Shown piece by piece: positions 25,275 through 34,017 of a stretch of 64,000 bases of DNA. How positions within the stretch are numbered: position 1 is the stretch's first letter; each line of letters starts with the position of its first letter. Below the pieces are notes generated by a model. It was given only the letters and a program-made list of their open reading frames with translations, did no database searches and was not told where the DNA came from. A program made the translations under genes and the position numbers. Location of the stretch: positions 40,079-104,078 of the forward strand of contig NZ_BMQF01000022.1 of the NCBI RefSeq assembly GCF_014647975.1. The letters are read 5' to 3'. Source of the DNA: Streptomyces fumigatiscleroticus (GTDB lineage: Bacteria; Actinomycetota; Actinomycetes; Streptomycetales; Streptomycetaceae).

Positions 25275-26015
25275 ATGGGGCGTACGGCGACGGCGCTGGT
25301 GGTGCAGAACAGTGCGCACGGAGGGCCGGGGCGGTGGGGGCGGTGGCTGGCCGAGGGCGGGGTCGGAGTGGAGGTGGTGCGGGGTGACCTGGGGGAGGCG
25401 TTGCCGGGGCGGCTGGAGCACGAGGCGCTGGTGGTGCTGGGCGGGGCGTATCTGCCGGACGACGACGAGCGGGCGCCGTGGCTGGCCGGGGCCCGGGCGC
25501 TGATGCGGCAGGCCGTGGACGAGGGGGTTCCGGTGTTCGGGATCTGTCTCGGCGGGCAGATGCTGGCGCAGGTGGCGGGCGGGCAGGTGGCGGGGGAGCA
25601 CGGCGAGCCGGAGTTCGGGAGCACGGTGCTGACACTGCGGCCACAGGCGGCGGAGGATCCGCTCTTCGCGGGGCTGCCGGAGCGTCCGACCGCGATCGAG
25701 AACCACGTGGACGCGATCGTACGGCTGCCGGCGGGGGCGCGGTGGCTGGCCGGCAGCGAGCGGTGCCCGTATCAGGCGTTCCGGGTGGGTGAGGCGGCGT
25801 GGGGCGTGCAGTTCCACCCGGAGAGCGGGCCGGAGCGGATCGCGCGGTGGCCCGAGGAGCGGCTGGCACGGTACGGAGTGGACCGGGACGAGCTGCACCG
25901 TGTGGCGGTGCGGGAGGACGCGTCGGCCGCCCGGGTGTGGCGTGAGGTGGCGCTGCGGTTCGCCGCGCGGGTGACGGACGGCCGAGCGAGGGAGGACCGG
26001 GCATGCCTGGCATAG
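25275..26015 (+). CDS. class I glutamine amidotransferase domain protein
   Basis: A 246-residue stand-alone class I amidotransferase. The nucleophile Cys lies in GICLGGQML, the His in GVQFHPESG with a Glu two residues later, so the triad is complete. The N-terminus (TATALVVQNSAHGGPGRWGR) and LVVLGGAYLPDDD are like those of GMP-synthase-type GATase proteins of actinobacteria. Such free domains hydrolyse glutamine or gamma-glutamyl compounds; the acceptor is unknown. The sequence uses many GGGG and GCGG codons compared with its neighbours. Confidence 0.9.
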   Translation: MGRTATALVVQNSAHGGPGRWGRWLAEGGVGVEVVRGDLGEALPGRLEHEALVVLGGAYLPDDDERAPWLAGARALMRQAVDEGVPVFGICLGGQMLAQVAGGQVAGEHGEPEFGSTVLTLRPQAAEDPLFAGLPERPTAIENHVDAIVRLPAGARWLAGSERCPYQAFRVGEAAWGVQFHPESGPERIARWPEERLARYGVDRDELHRVAVREDASAARVWREVALRFAARVTDGRAREDRACLA

Positions 26016-26354
26016 TCGGATCCTGCCCGGTCCCCGTGCCCGGCCGTCGCCCGCGTCCGCGGGGTTGCTGCCCGCCGCGCGTCGCAACATGCGTGGCGTG
26101 ACGTTCCTGATCAGGCCGGCAGGTCCGGGAAGCCGTGCGAGCAACTCGGTGACGCCGCCCGCGGTCATCGGGGCGCCCAGCGGCTCGACGAACCGGTTCA
26201 CCAGCATCAAGTCACCGTCCGGCCCGTGCGGCAGCGAGATCCGCTCGAGGACTTCTCAGGACTCTTCAGGACCACTGGTCGAGGGCGGGGACCACGCACT
26301 GATCGACGGACTCTGTCTCCTGAAGCCCCGCTGGGCACAGGGACGATGCCGTGG
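26016..26354. other. decayed region with coding-like minus-strand stretch
   Basis: At 26083-26250 the minus strand reads LPHGPDGDLMLVNRFVEPLG and APMTAGGVTELLARLPG with good third-position GC bias but no start or stop that frames a gene. I cannot name the family; it is probably a gene end left after deletion. Confidence 0.3.
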
Positions 26355-27896
26355 TCACCCGGAACGTTCGACCGCTTCGAGCACCGGACGCAGGACTGCC
26401 GCCGCCGGCGTCCCTTCGATGTACCCACGCAGCCCGTCGTGCATGTCGGCCGGCAGCCGTCCGCTCGACAGGCCGTGGCACAGCAGCGTCACCACCTGCG
26501 CCTGTGCGAGCAGCGGCGGGGCGATCTCGGCCTTGAGGTCGTCCAGCACGCGGCGCGCTTCGTCCTCCGCTCCGCCGGCCAACGCCTGTGCGAAGGCCCG
26601 GGACGCGATGTCGAGCGCCGTCATCGCCGAGTGGACCGCCGTGTACCGGCGGAGCCGCTCCGGCCCCGCCGTGCCGGTCGTGAGGAAGTCGAGCAACGCG
26701 GGCAGGAAGCGGACGACATCCGGGTGCGCCGCCCAGTCCGGTGGTGTCTCGCCTTCCGGCACCGGGGCAAGCGGCTGAGGAGCACCGTCACCCACGCGGC
26801 ACCATCCGAGGTCCCGGGTCGTCGGCTCGAAGGCAGGAAGCTTCATGTGCCACTGCCATGCGAGAACAGGGCCCACCCCTTCGACCGGCAGACCGCTGGT
26901 CCGGTACCGGCTGGGTGGCCGCACGGTGAACTCCTGCTCGCCGTCGGGACGGAAGGCAAGGCCGAGCTGCCAGGTACAGCAGGATCGGCGGACCTCCGCC
27001 GTGATGATGAGCTTCATCGACTCGTCCGGCATCAGTCGGACATGGGTGCGGTCGAGGAAGGGTCTCGCGCCGACGGTCCGGCGGGTGTACTCGTCGACTT
27101 CCCAGAGTTCCGGCTCGACCTCATCCAGGTCGAACACCAGCTCTGGTACGGCTTGGCTGCCGGCCGGCTGGATGCTGACCAGTGCTCCTCCCACCGGTTC
27201 GCCGCGATCGAGGATGAGCGCACGGACACCCCGCAGGGTGAGGTGGGCGTCCGAGCGGTTGGTCACGGTCACGAAGAGCAGCGTGTAGGCGAAGTCGACG
27301 CCGCCTCGGGCTCTCGCCCAGCCCAGGACGTCCTCGCTGCCGATGGCGCCGCCCGGGGCCCGTACGGGCGGGTCGCTCAGCGGGTCCAGCGACGACGGCA
27401 GGACCAGGAACCGTCCCGGCGGATCCGCCTGCTCGACCAGGACCTCCACCGTGTCCGGGCCCGGCGCCCTCGTGTCCCGCCGGCCCGAGCCGTCGACCGA
27501 GCCCGCCGCCGGGCTGACGGGGGTGCCGCCGGCCGACGGGGCGGCCACCCTGGCAACCCGGGTGCGTACCGGGCGCCCCCGTGTGGCTCGGTGCAGGAGC
27601 CCCAGAAGTTCTTCCGCCGGCAGGTCGAGCACGTCGGCGAGGGCGGCGACGGTCCGGGGTGTGGGCACGGAGGCGGACGCGCCGTCACCGAAGGCCTGGG
27701 AGACGGTCGTACGGCCCAGCCGCGCTCGGGCGGCCAGCTGGGTCTTGGTCAGTTGCGACCGTGCCAGGGCGTCGACCAGCCGCGTCCGCAGCTCGACGAG
27801 CGCATCCTCCCCCGCATCCTGATCGTCCACGCGCTCCTGCACGCGCGCGCCCCCTCTCCGCTCCTGCCGTCCGTCCAGGTTTCTCGTGTTCGCCAA
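26355..27896 (-). CDS. XRE-type helix-turn-helix protein with large C-terminal domain
   Basis: Up to 513 residues. A lambda-repressor-like helix-turn-helix lies at about residues 34-96 (LVDALARSQLTKTQLAARAR then TTVSQAFGDG and PRTVAALADVLDLPAEELL). A Pro/Gly-rich linker and a long domain of unknown function follow, with TLLFVTVTNRSDAHLTLRGV (beta-sandwich-like) and a helical end. TTG 27896 is the longest start; a GTG about 55 bases inside, after CAGGAG, may be the true one. It is divergent from a 66-residue membrane protein across a perfect inverted repeat, so autoregulation is likely. The output gene is unknown. Confidence 0.8.
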   Translation of the reverse strand: MANTRNLDGRQERRGGARVQERVDDQDAGEDALVELRTRLVDALARSQLTKTQLAARARLGRTTVSQAFGDGASASVPTPRTVAALADVLDLPAEELLGLLHRATRGRPVRTRVARVAAPSAGGTPVSPAAGSVDGSGRRDTRAPGPDTVEVLVEQADPPGRFLVLPSSLDPLSDPPVRAPGGAIGSEDVLGWARARGGVDFAYTLLFVTVTNRSDAHLTLRGVRALILDRGEPVGGALVSIQPAGSQAVPELVFDLDEVEPELWEVDEYTRRTVGARPFLDRTHVRLMPDESMKLIITAEVRRSCCTWQLGLAFRPDGEQEFTVRPPSRYRTSGLPVEGVGPVLAWQWHMKLPAFEPTTRDLGWCRVGDGAPQPLAPVPEGETPPDWAAHPDVVRFLPALLDFLTTGTAGPERLRRYTAVHSAMTALDIASRAFAQALAGGAEDEARRVLDDLKAEIAPPLLAQAQVVTLLCHGLSSGRLPADMHDGLRGYIEGTPAAAVLRPVLEAVERSG

Positions 27897-27907
27897 TGTT
27901 CATCTTC

Positions 27908-27929
27908 GTTCACCCGAACCTCGGTGAAC
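27908..27929 (+). promoter_or_regulatory. inverted repeat GTTCACC-N8-GGTGAAC
   Basis: A perfect inverted repeat with seven-base arms between the XRE gene and the small membrane protein gene. Half-site-like GTTCG and GTTCA strings recur just upstream (27889-27912). It is the best candidate operator for the XRE protein. Confidence 0.5.
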
Positions 27930-27985
27930 ACCGAATGCGGGATCTTCCTTGCACCGACAGTCCGACCGACCACGAGGAGCCCGTC

Positions 27986-28186
27986 ATGGCCCGCCTGCCC
28001 GTCGTCCTGATCAGCGCCGCGCTGCTGGTTCTCACCGCGCTCATGATCGCCGTCGCGGCCGCCAAGCTCGCCCGCCTCGACGGCGCCACCTACCCCAGGG
28101 CCCTGCTGCACGCCGGAGCGGCTTTCGGTGCGGTCCTCACGCTCGCCACGGCCGTGGCCGGAGTGCTGGCTCAGGTACTGGGATGA
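27986..28186 (+). CDS. small two-span membrane protein
   Basis: A 66-residue protein with GAGGAG six bases before its ATG. Two hydrophobic helices (VVLISAALLVLTALMIAVAA and ALLHAGAAFGAVLTLATAVA) are linked by a short polar turn KLARLDGATYPR. Its stop overlaps the next start (ATGA), so it was coupled to the broken gene at 28183. The family is common as a hypothetical protein in Streptomyces; function unknown. Confidence 0.7.
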   Translation: MARLPVVLISAALLVLTALMIAVAAAKLARLDGATYPRALLHAGAAFGAVLTLATAVAGVLAQVLG

Positions 28187-28469
28187 ACCGCCCCCGCTCG
28201 GCCTACGCCGCGGGCCTGCCCACCGTGCTGCGCGTCCTGACGCCGTCAAGCACTACGTGCCGACCGCGGTCGCCCTCGGCCACCTCGACGACCCGGACTT
28301 CGACATGCCCGTGCCCGCGGCGGACTTCGCCGACCGGATCACCCTCCTGCTCGCCGTCGCCACGACCGACCCAGCACGCACCGACGGCGGACAGCGTCGG
28401 TTACTCCGCGGACACGGCGTGATCAGGCCGATCGACGACGACACCGCTCGCTCCGCCCCGTTCCGGTGA
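28183..28469 (+). pseudogene. hypothetical protein, frameshifted
   Basis: Begins at ATG 28183 overlapping the previous stop (MNRPRSAYAAGLPTVLRVL). After about 22 codons the biased frame shifts to DAVKHYVPTAVALGHLDDPD and FDMPVPAADFADRITLLLAV. The two parts together would give about 95 residues. No known domain. The overlap and shared direction suggest an operon with the small membrane protein. Confidence 0.45.
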
Positions 28470-28956
28470 ACAGGTCCAGGCCGGCCAACGTGAGTGCGCG
28501 GGGGCGGAGTTACAGATATGTCGGACCGGCCGAGCTGAAGGCTGCGGTCCGGCCCGGTGGCGGCGGATGCCGGATCGGTTCGGCGGCTGACTTCGGCGGC
28601 TGGACCGCTGAGCGATCGGCGGCGGAGCTGGCCGAGCCGTTCACCTTCGTGGTCGGCACGGACGGTGTGCTTCGGCCGGCGCCGCGGCGGAGCGAGCACA
28701 TGGCCTGTGCCGGCGGGGGCATGGTTCTGAGTGCCGACGAGATCAGCTTCACACGCGAGGCGGACCGGTGGGCCGTGAGCGAGGTCAGCAACCAGTCCAC
28801 CGGGTACTGCCCGGACGTCAGCTCCTGGCCGGAGGTCGCTCGTGCCCTGGATGACGTAGGACTCGCCAGCACAACATCGTGCGCGAGGACGACTTCGTCC
28901 GCGTCTTCTGCGGCAGCGAGCTGCCTGCGGCGTGGAACGTGGATGCCACCGTGTGA
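28466..28956 (+). pseudogene. hypothetical protein with internal deletion
   Basis: Coding sequence runs YRYVGPAELKAAVRPGGGGC, EPFTFVVGTDGVLRPAPRRS and WAVSEVSNQSTGYCPDVSSW up to ALDDVGLAS. About 15-20 residues are then missing and the frame changes; it resumes as QHNIVREDDFVRVFCGSELP and ends AAWNVDATV at 28956. The lost part would carry the first Cys pair of what looks like a zinc-ribbon end. I know similar Streptomyces hypothetical proteins but no function. Confidence 0.55.
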
Positions 28957-28972
28957 CAGCCGAGCATCACCG

Positions 28973-29095
28973 TCACTCGTGGATGGCAGCGACGAGGACG
29001 GTCGCCCCGTAGCGGACCGCGAGCTTGTCGTAGTGCGTGGCGACGGCGCGGTATCTCTCGAGGCGGTCGATCCCGTACTCAAGATCGGATCCTCT
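28973..29095 (-). pseudogene. IS5-type transposase C-terminal remnant
   Basis: Minus-strand codons IDRLERYRAVATHYDKLAVR then YGATVLVAAIHE correspond to the last 30-40 residues of IS5-type transposases (usual form RAVATRYDKLAVRY). The rest of the gene is missing. Confidence 0.6.
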
Positions 29096-29185
29096 GGCGC
29101 TGAGGGGGCCGACGCCGCCGGAGTGATGCGCGTGCCCCTCACCCCGAGCCGGTGCCGTGCGGACGCGGGGACGGGCGCCAACCGG

Positions 29186-29218
29186 ACGGTGCTCACCCGG
29201 GCAGCCCGGGTGAGCACC
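29186..29218. repeat. 33-base near-perfect palindrome with 16-base arms
   Basis: CGGTGCTCACCCGGGC at 29186-29201 is followed by one base and its exact complement to 29218. It would form a very stable hairpin or cruciform. It lies among IS remnants with no intact gene on either side, so it may be an element end or a stranded terminator. Confidence 0.6.
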
Positions 29219-29387
29219 GCCGTGTCGTTCACCGGGAGGCGCCGTCACCCGACCGCCGGCAGGTAGCGCGGTGCGCGCCAGGCGTCCAGCCGGTCCTCCA
29301 CCGAAGCCCCGAGCGACAGCGGCTTGCCGTCCTCATCTCAACGAGCCAGCACGCGATCACCGGGACACCGGCCAGCCAGCTCATCGT

Positions 29388-29510
29388 CTGCTGATCACCG
29401 CCGATGCGGGTGGCTCCAACGGCTGTCGCTTTTGGGCCTGAAGGCCGCACCTCGGCCGCCTGGCCGCCGAGACCGGCCTGACCAGCACGGTCTGCCACCT
29501 GCCGACGGGC
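29388..29510 (+). pseudogene. ISAzo13-type transposase fragment
   Basis: The plus strand reads LLITADAGGSNGCRFWA, a stop caused by one lost base, then HLGRLAAETGLTSTVCHLP. This is the DDE Asp region of ISAzo13-type transposases (LLITADAGGSNxxRxxxWK). Both flanks are decayed. Confidence 0.6.
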
Positions 29511-29960
29511 CTCCGATGCCGTTCTCCGAGCTACTGAAGCACCGCCGGGTTCAAGATGACGACGTTGGCCAGGACGCGATGGGTGGGTCCGGGCTGCCGT
29601 CACTTGACCGAGGGCGAACACGTCGGGTCCGGGCGTTTCAGGACCCGCGGTGCGGAGCGGTGGCGGCGCGGACCGCTGTCGAGCTCGCGGCGGCCTTCGG
29701 CCTCCGGCATCACCGGGAACGAGCCGGCCGCCGATACCTCGTCCTTGGCCTGCTTGACCACACCGCGCCGGACGTGTTCATCCGGAGACGGCGATCGGTG
29801 CTGAGCGGCTGGCCGGATGTGCGCCGGAACGGCCGGCTGTGTCGGGCGCTGTGGCCGTCGGTCAGCGGCTGCTTCCCCGCCCGCGCCATCGGTCCTGCTT
29901 CGCGGTGCCGCCGTCCGAGACAGTGCCGCCCCATGTCTGAGGCGCGGAGGGGGCTCGCCC
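29511..29960. other. decayed IS-rich intergenic region
   Basis: No gene with a start, ribosome site and steady codon bias is seen before the kdpD stop. No clear terminator hairpin for the kdp operon was found here either. Confidence 0.4.
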
Positions 29961-32513
29961 TCAGGACGTGGCCGTCGCCGGCAGGCCCGGCTGCTCCGGA
30001 CGCCGCTGCGGTGCCGTCCGTACGGCGAGCACCATGGTCAGGCCGCCGCCGGGCGTGTCCTCGGCATCGAGCGTGCCGCCGATGGCCTCGGTGAAGCCGC
30101 GCGCGACCGCGAGGCCGAGACCGACGCCGGCACCGCGGGGCGAGTCGCCGTACCGCTGGAAGGGTTCGAAGATGCGGCCCTTGGCGTCGTCCGGGACGCC
30201 GGGGCCGCGGTCGACGACCCGCACCTCGACCCGGTCGGCGAGGGCGCTCGCGGACACCAGGACCTTCTCGCCGGGCGGGCTGTACTTGACGGCGTTCTCG
30301 ACGATGTTGGCGACGGCTCGCTCCAGCAGCCCCCGGTCGACCTCCACCATGGGCAGTGTCTCGGGGATGTCCAGCTCCACGCTGTCCTCGGGCACCCCGC
30401 CGAGTGCCATGGGTACGACCTCGTCGAGATCGGTCTCGCGCAGGATGGGGATCACGGTTCCGGTCTGGAGGCGGGACATGTCCAGCAGGTTGCCGACGAG
30501 CTGGTCGAGCCGGTCGGCGCCGTCCTCGATGGCCGCCAGCAGCTCCGCCTGGTCCTCTTCGGACCACTCGACGTCGTCGGAGCGGAGTGAGGAGACGGCG
30601 GCCTTGATGCCGGCGAGCGGGGTGCGCAGGTCGTGGCTGACGGCGGCGAGCAGCGCGGTGCGGATGCGGTTGCCCTCGGCCAGTTCCCTGGCCCGGCCGG
30701 CCTCACGCCGCAGGCGCTGGCGGTCCAGGACGACGGCGGCCTGCGCGGCGAACGCGGCCAGTACCCGGCGGTCCGCGGCCGGCAGCACCCGGCCGCGCAG
30801 GATCAGGGTCATGTGGTCGCCGACCGGCACGTCGACGTCCGCGTCCTCCGGGTTCTCCGGGTTCTCGGCGGGCCGGGGGCCCGCGCTGCCGGCGCAGGTC
30901 CAGGGAGCCGTCTCGCCGGTCCGCTCCAGCAGGGCCGCCGACTCCATCCCGAAGGTCTCGCGGACCCGTTCCAGCAGCGCCTCCAGCGTGGTCTCACCGC
31001 GCAGGACGTTCCCCGCGAGGAAGGACAGGATCTCCGACTCGGCACGCAGCCGGGCCGCCTGGTGGGTGCGGCGGGCCGCGAGGTCCACCACCGAGGCCAC
31101 CGAGACGGCGACCCCGACAAAGATCGCGATGGCGACGATGTTCTTCGGGTCGGCGATCGTCAGGGTGTGAACGGGCGGGGTGAAGTACCAGTTGAGCAGC
31201 AGCGAGCCCACCACGGCGGAGGCCAGCGCCGGGAAGAGCCCGCCCAGCAGGGCCGCCGCCACCGTCAGCGTCAGGAACAGCAGCATGTCGTTGGCGAGAC
31301 CGACGTCCGGGAAGACGCTGGTGAGGAGCAAGGTGAGGAGGGTGGGGCCGAGCACACCGACGAGCCAGCCCCAGATGACCCGGGACCGCCCGAGGCGTGA
31401 TCCGCGCGCGACCGGCAGTCCGCGGCCCTTGCCCGCCTCGTCGTGTGTGACGAGGTGGACGTCGAGGTGGGGACCGGACTCGCGGGCGACCGTGGCACCG
31501 ACGCCCGGTCCGAAGACGTACTGCCAGCTGCGGCGGCGGGAGACGCCGAGGACGATCTGGGTGGCGTTCACGCCCCGGGCGAAGTCGAGCAGGGCGGCCG
31601 GTATGTCCTCGCCGACGACCTGGTGAAACGTGCCGCCGAGGTCCTCGACCAATGTGCGCTGGACGGCCAGCTCCTTCGGGGAGGCGGCGGTGAGGCCGTC
31701 GCTGCGGGAGATGTAGACGGCCAGCACCTCGCCACCGGCGCCCTTCTCCGCCAGCCGCGCCGCGCGGCGGATCAGGGTGCGCCCTTCGGGGCCGCCGGTC
31801 AGGCCGACGACGATGCGCTCGCGCGAGCCCCAGATGGCCGAGACCTGGTGTTCGCTGCGGTACTCGGTCAGGTACGCGTCGACCCGGTCGGCCACCCACA
31901 GCAGGGCGAGCTCGCGCAGGGCGGTGAGGTTGCCGGGGCGGAAGTAGTTGGAGAGGGCCGCGTCGACCTTGTCGGGCTGGTAGATGTTGCCGTGCGCCAT
32001 ACGGCGGCGCAGGGCCTGCGGGGACATGTCGACCAGCTCGATCTGGTCGGCGCGTCGTACGACCTCGTCGGGGACGGTCTCGCGCTGCCGCACCCCGGTG
32101 ATCGACTCCACCACGTCGCCCAGCGACTCCAGGTGCTGGATGTTGACGGTCGTGATCACGTCGATGCCGGCGGCGAGCAGTTCCTCGACGTCCTGCCAGC
32201 GCTTGGTGTTGCGGGAGCCGGGGACGTTGGTGTGGGCGAGCTCGTCGACCAGGGCGACGGCGGGGGCGCGGCGCAGGACGGCGTCCACGTCCATCTCGGT
32301 GAAGGTGGCGCCCCGGTGCCCGAGCTCCTTGCGGGGCACCTGTTCCAGGCCGTGCAGCATCACCTGGGTGCGCGGCCGGTGGTGGTGCTCGACGAAGGCG
32401 ACGACGCAGTCGGTGCCCCGTTCGACGCGGCGGTGTGCCTCCGACAGCATCGCGTAGGTCTTGCCGACGCCGGGTGCCGCGCCGAGGTAGATCCGGAGCT
32501 TGCCGCGTGCCAT
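29961..32513 (-). CDS. kdpD: sensor histidine kinase KdpD
   Basis: An 850-residue membrane sensor kinase for potassium limitation. Residues 1-210 form the KdpD domain, opening KLRIYLGAAPGVGKTYAML (Walker A) and VALVDELAHTN (Walker B). A UspA-like domain follows (about 230-370), then four membrane spans near 395-500 (DUF4118), a GAF-like region and the kinase core. The phosphorylated His is in AVSHDLRTPLAGI near residue 627; the N box is NIVENAVKYSPPG. All parts of the family plan are present. The start lies 12 bases after the kdpE stop. It phosphorylates KdpE, which controls kdpFABC. Confidence 0.97.
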   Translation of the reverse strand: MARGKLRIYLGAAPGVGKTYAMLSEAHRRVERGTDCVVAFVEHHHRPRTQVMLHGLEQVPRKELGHRGATFTEMDVDAVLRRAPAVALVDELAHTNVPGSRNTKRWQDVEELLAAGIDVITTVNIQHLESLGDVVESITGVRQRETVPDEVVRRADQIELVDMSPQALRRRMAHGNIYQPDKVDAALSNYFRPGNLTALRELALLWVADRVDAYLTEYRSEHQVSAIWGSRERIVVGLTGGPEGRTLIRRAARLAEKGAGGEVLAVYISRSDGLTAASPKELAVQRTLVEDLGGTFHQVVGEDIPAALLDFARGVNATQIVLGVSRRRSWQYVFGPGVGATVARESGPHLDVHLVTHDEAGKGRGLPVARGSRLGRSRVIWGWLVGVLGPTLLTLLLTSVFPDVGLANDMLLFLTLTVAAALLGGLFPALASAVVGSLLLNWYFTPPVHTLTIADPKNIVAIAIFVGVAVSVASVVDLAARRTHQAARLRAESEILSFLAGNVLRGETTLEALLERVRETFGMESAALLERTGETAPWTCAGSAGPRPAENPENPEDADVDVPVGDHMTLILRGRVLPAADRRVLAAFAAQAAVVLDRQRLRREAGRARELAEGNRIRTALLAAVSHDLRTPLAGIKAAVSSLRSDDVEWSEEDQAELLAAIEDGADRLDQLVGNLLDMSRLQTGTVIPILRETDLDEVVPMALGGVPEDSVELDIPETLPMVEVDRGLLERAVANIVENAVKYSPPGEKVLVSASALADRVEVRVVDRGPGVPDDAKGRIFEPFQRYGDSPRGAGVGLGLAVARGFTEAIGGTLDAEDTPGGGLTMVLAVRTAPQRRPEQPGLPATATS

Positions 32514-32525
32514 GTCGTCCCTCGG

Positions 32526-33209
32526 TCAGGCTTCGAAGCGGTAGCCCATGCCGGGCTCGGTGATCAGGTAGCGGGGGTGGGAGGGGTCCGTCTCCAGTTT
32601 GCGGCGCAGCTGGGCCATGTAGACGCGCAGGTAGTTGGTCTTGTTGCTCTGCGAGACGCCCCAGATCTCCTGGAGGAGGTGCTTCTGGGTGATCAGCCGG
32701 CCCGGGTTGGTCACCAGGATCTCCAGCAGGTGCCACTCGGTCGGGGTCAGCCGCACGTCCCGCCCGTCGCGGACGGCCTTCTTGGCGAGCAGGTCGATGG
32801 TGAAGTCCGCCGTCTCGACCAGCGTCGTCTCGGGGGCGACCGTGATGTCCTCGGTGCGCCGGACGGCGGCCCGCAGCCGGGCCAGCAGTTCGTTCATGCT
32901 GAACGGCTTGGTGATGTAGTCGTCGGCGCCGGCGTCGAGCGCGGCCACCTTCTCGTCGGACGCCTGACGGGCGGACAGGACCAGGATCGGCACGCGGCTC
33001 CAGCCGCGCAGGCCCTTGATGATGTCGACGCCGTCCATGTCGGGCAGGCCGAGGTCGAGCAGGACCGCGTCGGGCTGGCGCGCGGCCGCGAGCCGCAGGG
33101 CCGTGGTCCCGTCGGGGGCGGCGTCCACGCCGTAGTGGCGTGCCTGCAAGTTGATGACGAGGGCCCGTACGAGCTGCGGGTCGTCCTCCACCACGAGCAC
33201 CCGGGTCAT
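32526..33209 (-). CDS. kdpE: response regulator KdpE
   Basis: A 227-residue OmpR-family regulator. The receiver holds VEDDPQ, the phospho-acceptor Asp in LLDLGLPDMDG, and Lys in YITKPFSMNE. The winged helix spans about residues 130-227 (RLTPTEWHLLEILVTNPGRL and YLRVYMAQLRRKLE). The start MTRVLVVEDD is the standard one; the open frame upstream is not conserved. It lies between kdpC and kdpD on the same strand. OmpR-type regulators bind tandem direct repeats about 10-11 bases apart; matching repeats occur upstream of the kdp operon (38094-38142) and of kimA (40176-40193). Confidence 0.96.
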   Translation of the reverse strand: MTRVLVVEDDPQLVRALVINLQARHYGVDAAPDGTTALRLAAARQPDAVLLDLGLPDMDGVDIIKGLRGWSRVPILVLSARQASDEKVAALDAGADDYITKPFSMNELLARLRAAVRRTEDITVAPETTLVETADFTIDLLAKKAVRDGRDVRLTPTEWHLLEILVTNPGRLITQKHLLQEIWGVSQSNKTNYLRVYMAQLRRKLETDPSHPRYLITEPGMGYRFEA

Positions 33210-33343
33210 GGGTGTGTGCCTCTCCTGTCGTACGTCGGGCCGTGCGCACCGGAAGCGGGGCGACCGACTGTAGGGCCGCGGGAGCCGGCGGATGGCGGGC
33301 TGGCTCCGGGGCCGCCGACTCCCGCGGGGACCGGATAACGCCG

Positions 33344-34012
33344 TCAGCCCTTGGCCACGAGTTCTTCGAGCGCGATGTTGAGCTCCAGGACGTTCACCCG
33401 GGGCTCGCCCATGAAGCCGAGCGTGCGGCCCTCGGTGTGCTCGTCGACCAGTTTCTGGACCTCGGCGACGGACAGGCCGTTCCTCTCCGCGACCCGGTGC
33501 ACCTGGATCTCCGCGTACTCGGGCGAGATGTCCGGGTCCAGGCCGGAGCCGGACGAGGTCACCGCGTCGGCAGGCACGTCGGACGGCTTGACCTCGTAGC
33601 CGGCGGTCGAGTTGTCCTTGACGACAGCGGCCTTGGCGTCCTTCACCCACTGGATGAGCTCTTCGTTGTCGCCGGACCGGTTCGTCGCGCCGGACAGGAT
33701 GAGCTTGTACTGGGTGTTGACGCTGTTGGTGCTGAGGCCGTTCTGCGGGCGGCCCTGGAACCACTTCAGGTCGGGCGCCGGAGTCTCCTCGCCCTCCTTG
33801 AGCGGCAAGGTGTAGGACTGACCGATCAGGGACGAGCCGACGACCTTGCCGTCCGCCCTGACCTCCGAGCCGTTCGCCTTGTCGTCGAACAGCCCCTGCG
33901 CGATGCCGGTGATCACCAGCGGGTAGATGACACCGGTCACCAGAGTCAGCACGAGCAGGGCCCGCAGGCCCGCCCCGAGCAGCCGGGCGGTGTTCGATAC
34001 GGAGTTGTTCAT
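33344..34012 (-). CDS. kdpC: K+-transporting ATPase subunit KdpC
   Basis: A 222-residue subunit with a single N-terminal span (LLGAGLRALLVLTLVTGVIY, then PLVITGIAQGLF) and an exterior domain. Diagnostic stretches are GSSLIGQSYTLP, FQGRPQ, SSGSGLDPDISPEYAEIQVH and RVNVLELNIAL. KdpC stabilises the KdpFABC complex and helps the ATP-driven pump. It starts five bases after the kdpB stop. The FxGRPSA signature is changed to FQGRPQNGLS, a common actinobacterial variant. A 134-base gap separates it from kdpE. Confidence 0.96.
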   Translation of the reverse strand: MNNSVSNTARLLGAGLRALLVLTLVTGVIYPLVITGIAQGLFDDKANGSEVRADGKVVGSSLIGQSYTLPLKEGEETPAPDLKWFQGRPQNGLSTNSVNTQYKLILSGATNRSGDNEELIQWVKDAKAAVVKDNSTAGYEVKPSDVPADAVTSSGSGLDPDISPEYAEIQVHRVAERNGLSVAEVQKLVDEHTEGRTLGFMGEPRVNVLELNIALEELVAKG

Positions 34013-34017
34013 GGCGA

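Noticed and set aside
26083..26250. Gene on the minus strand with LMLVNRFVEPLGAPMTAGG
   Set aside because: No start, stop or recognised family; kept only as a possible gene fragment.
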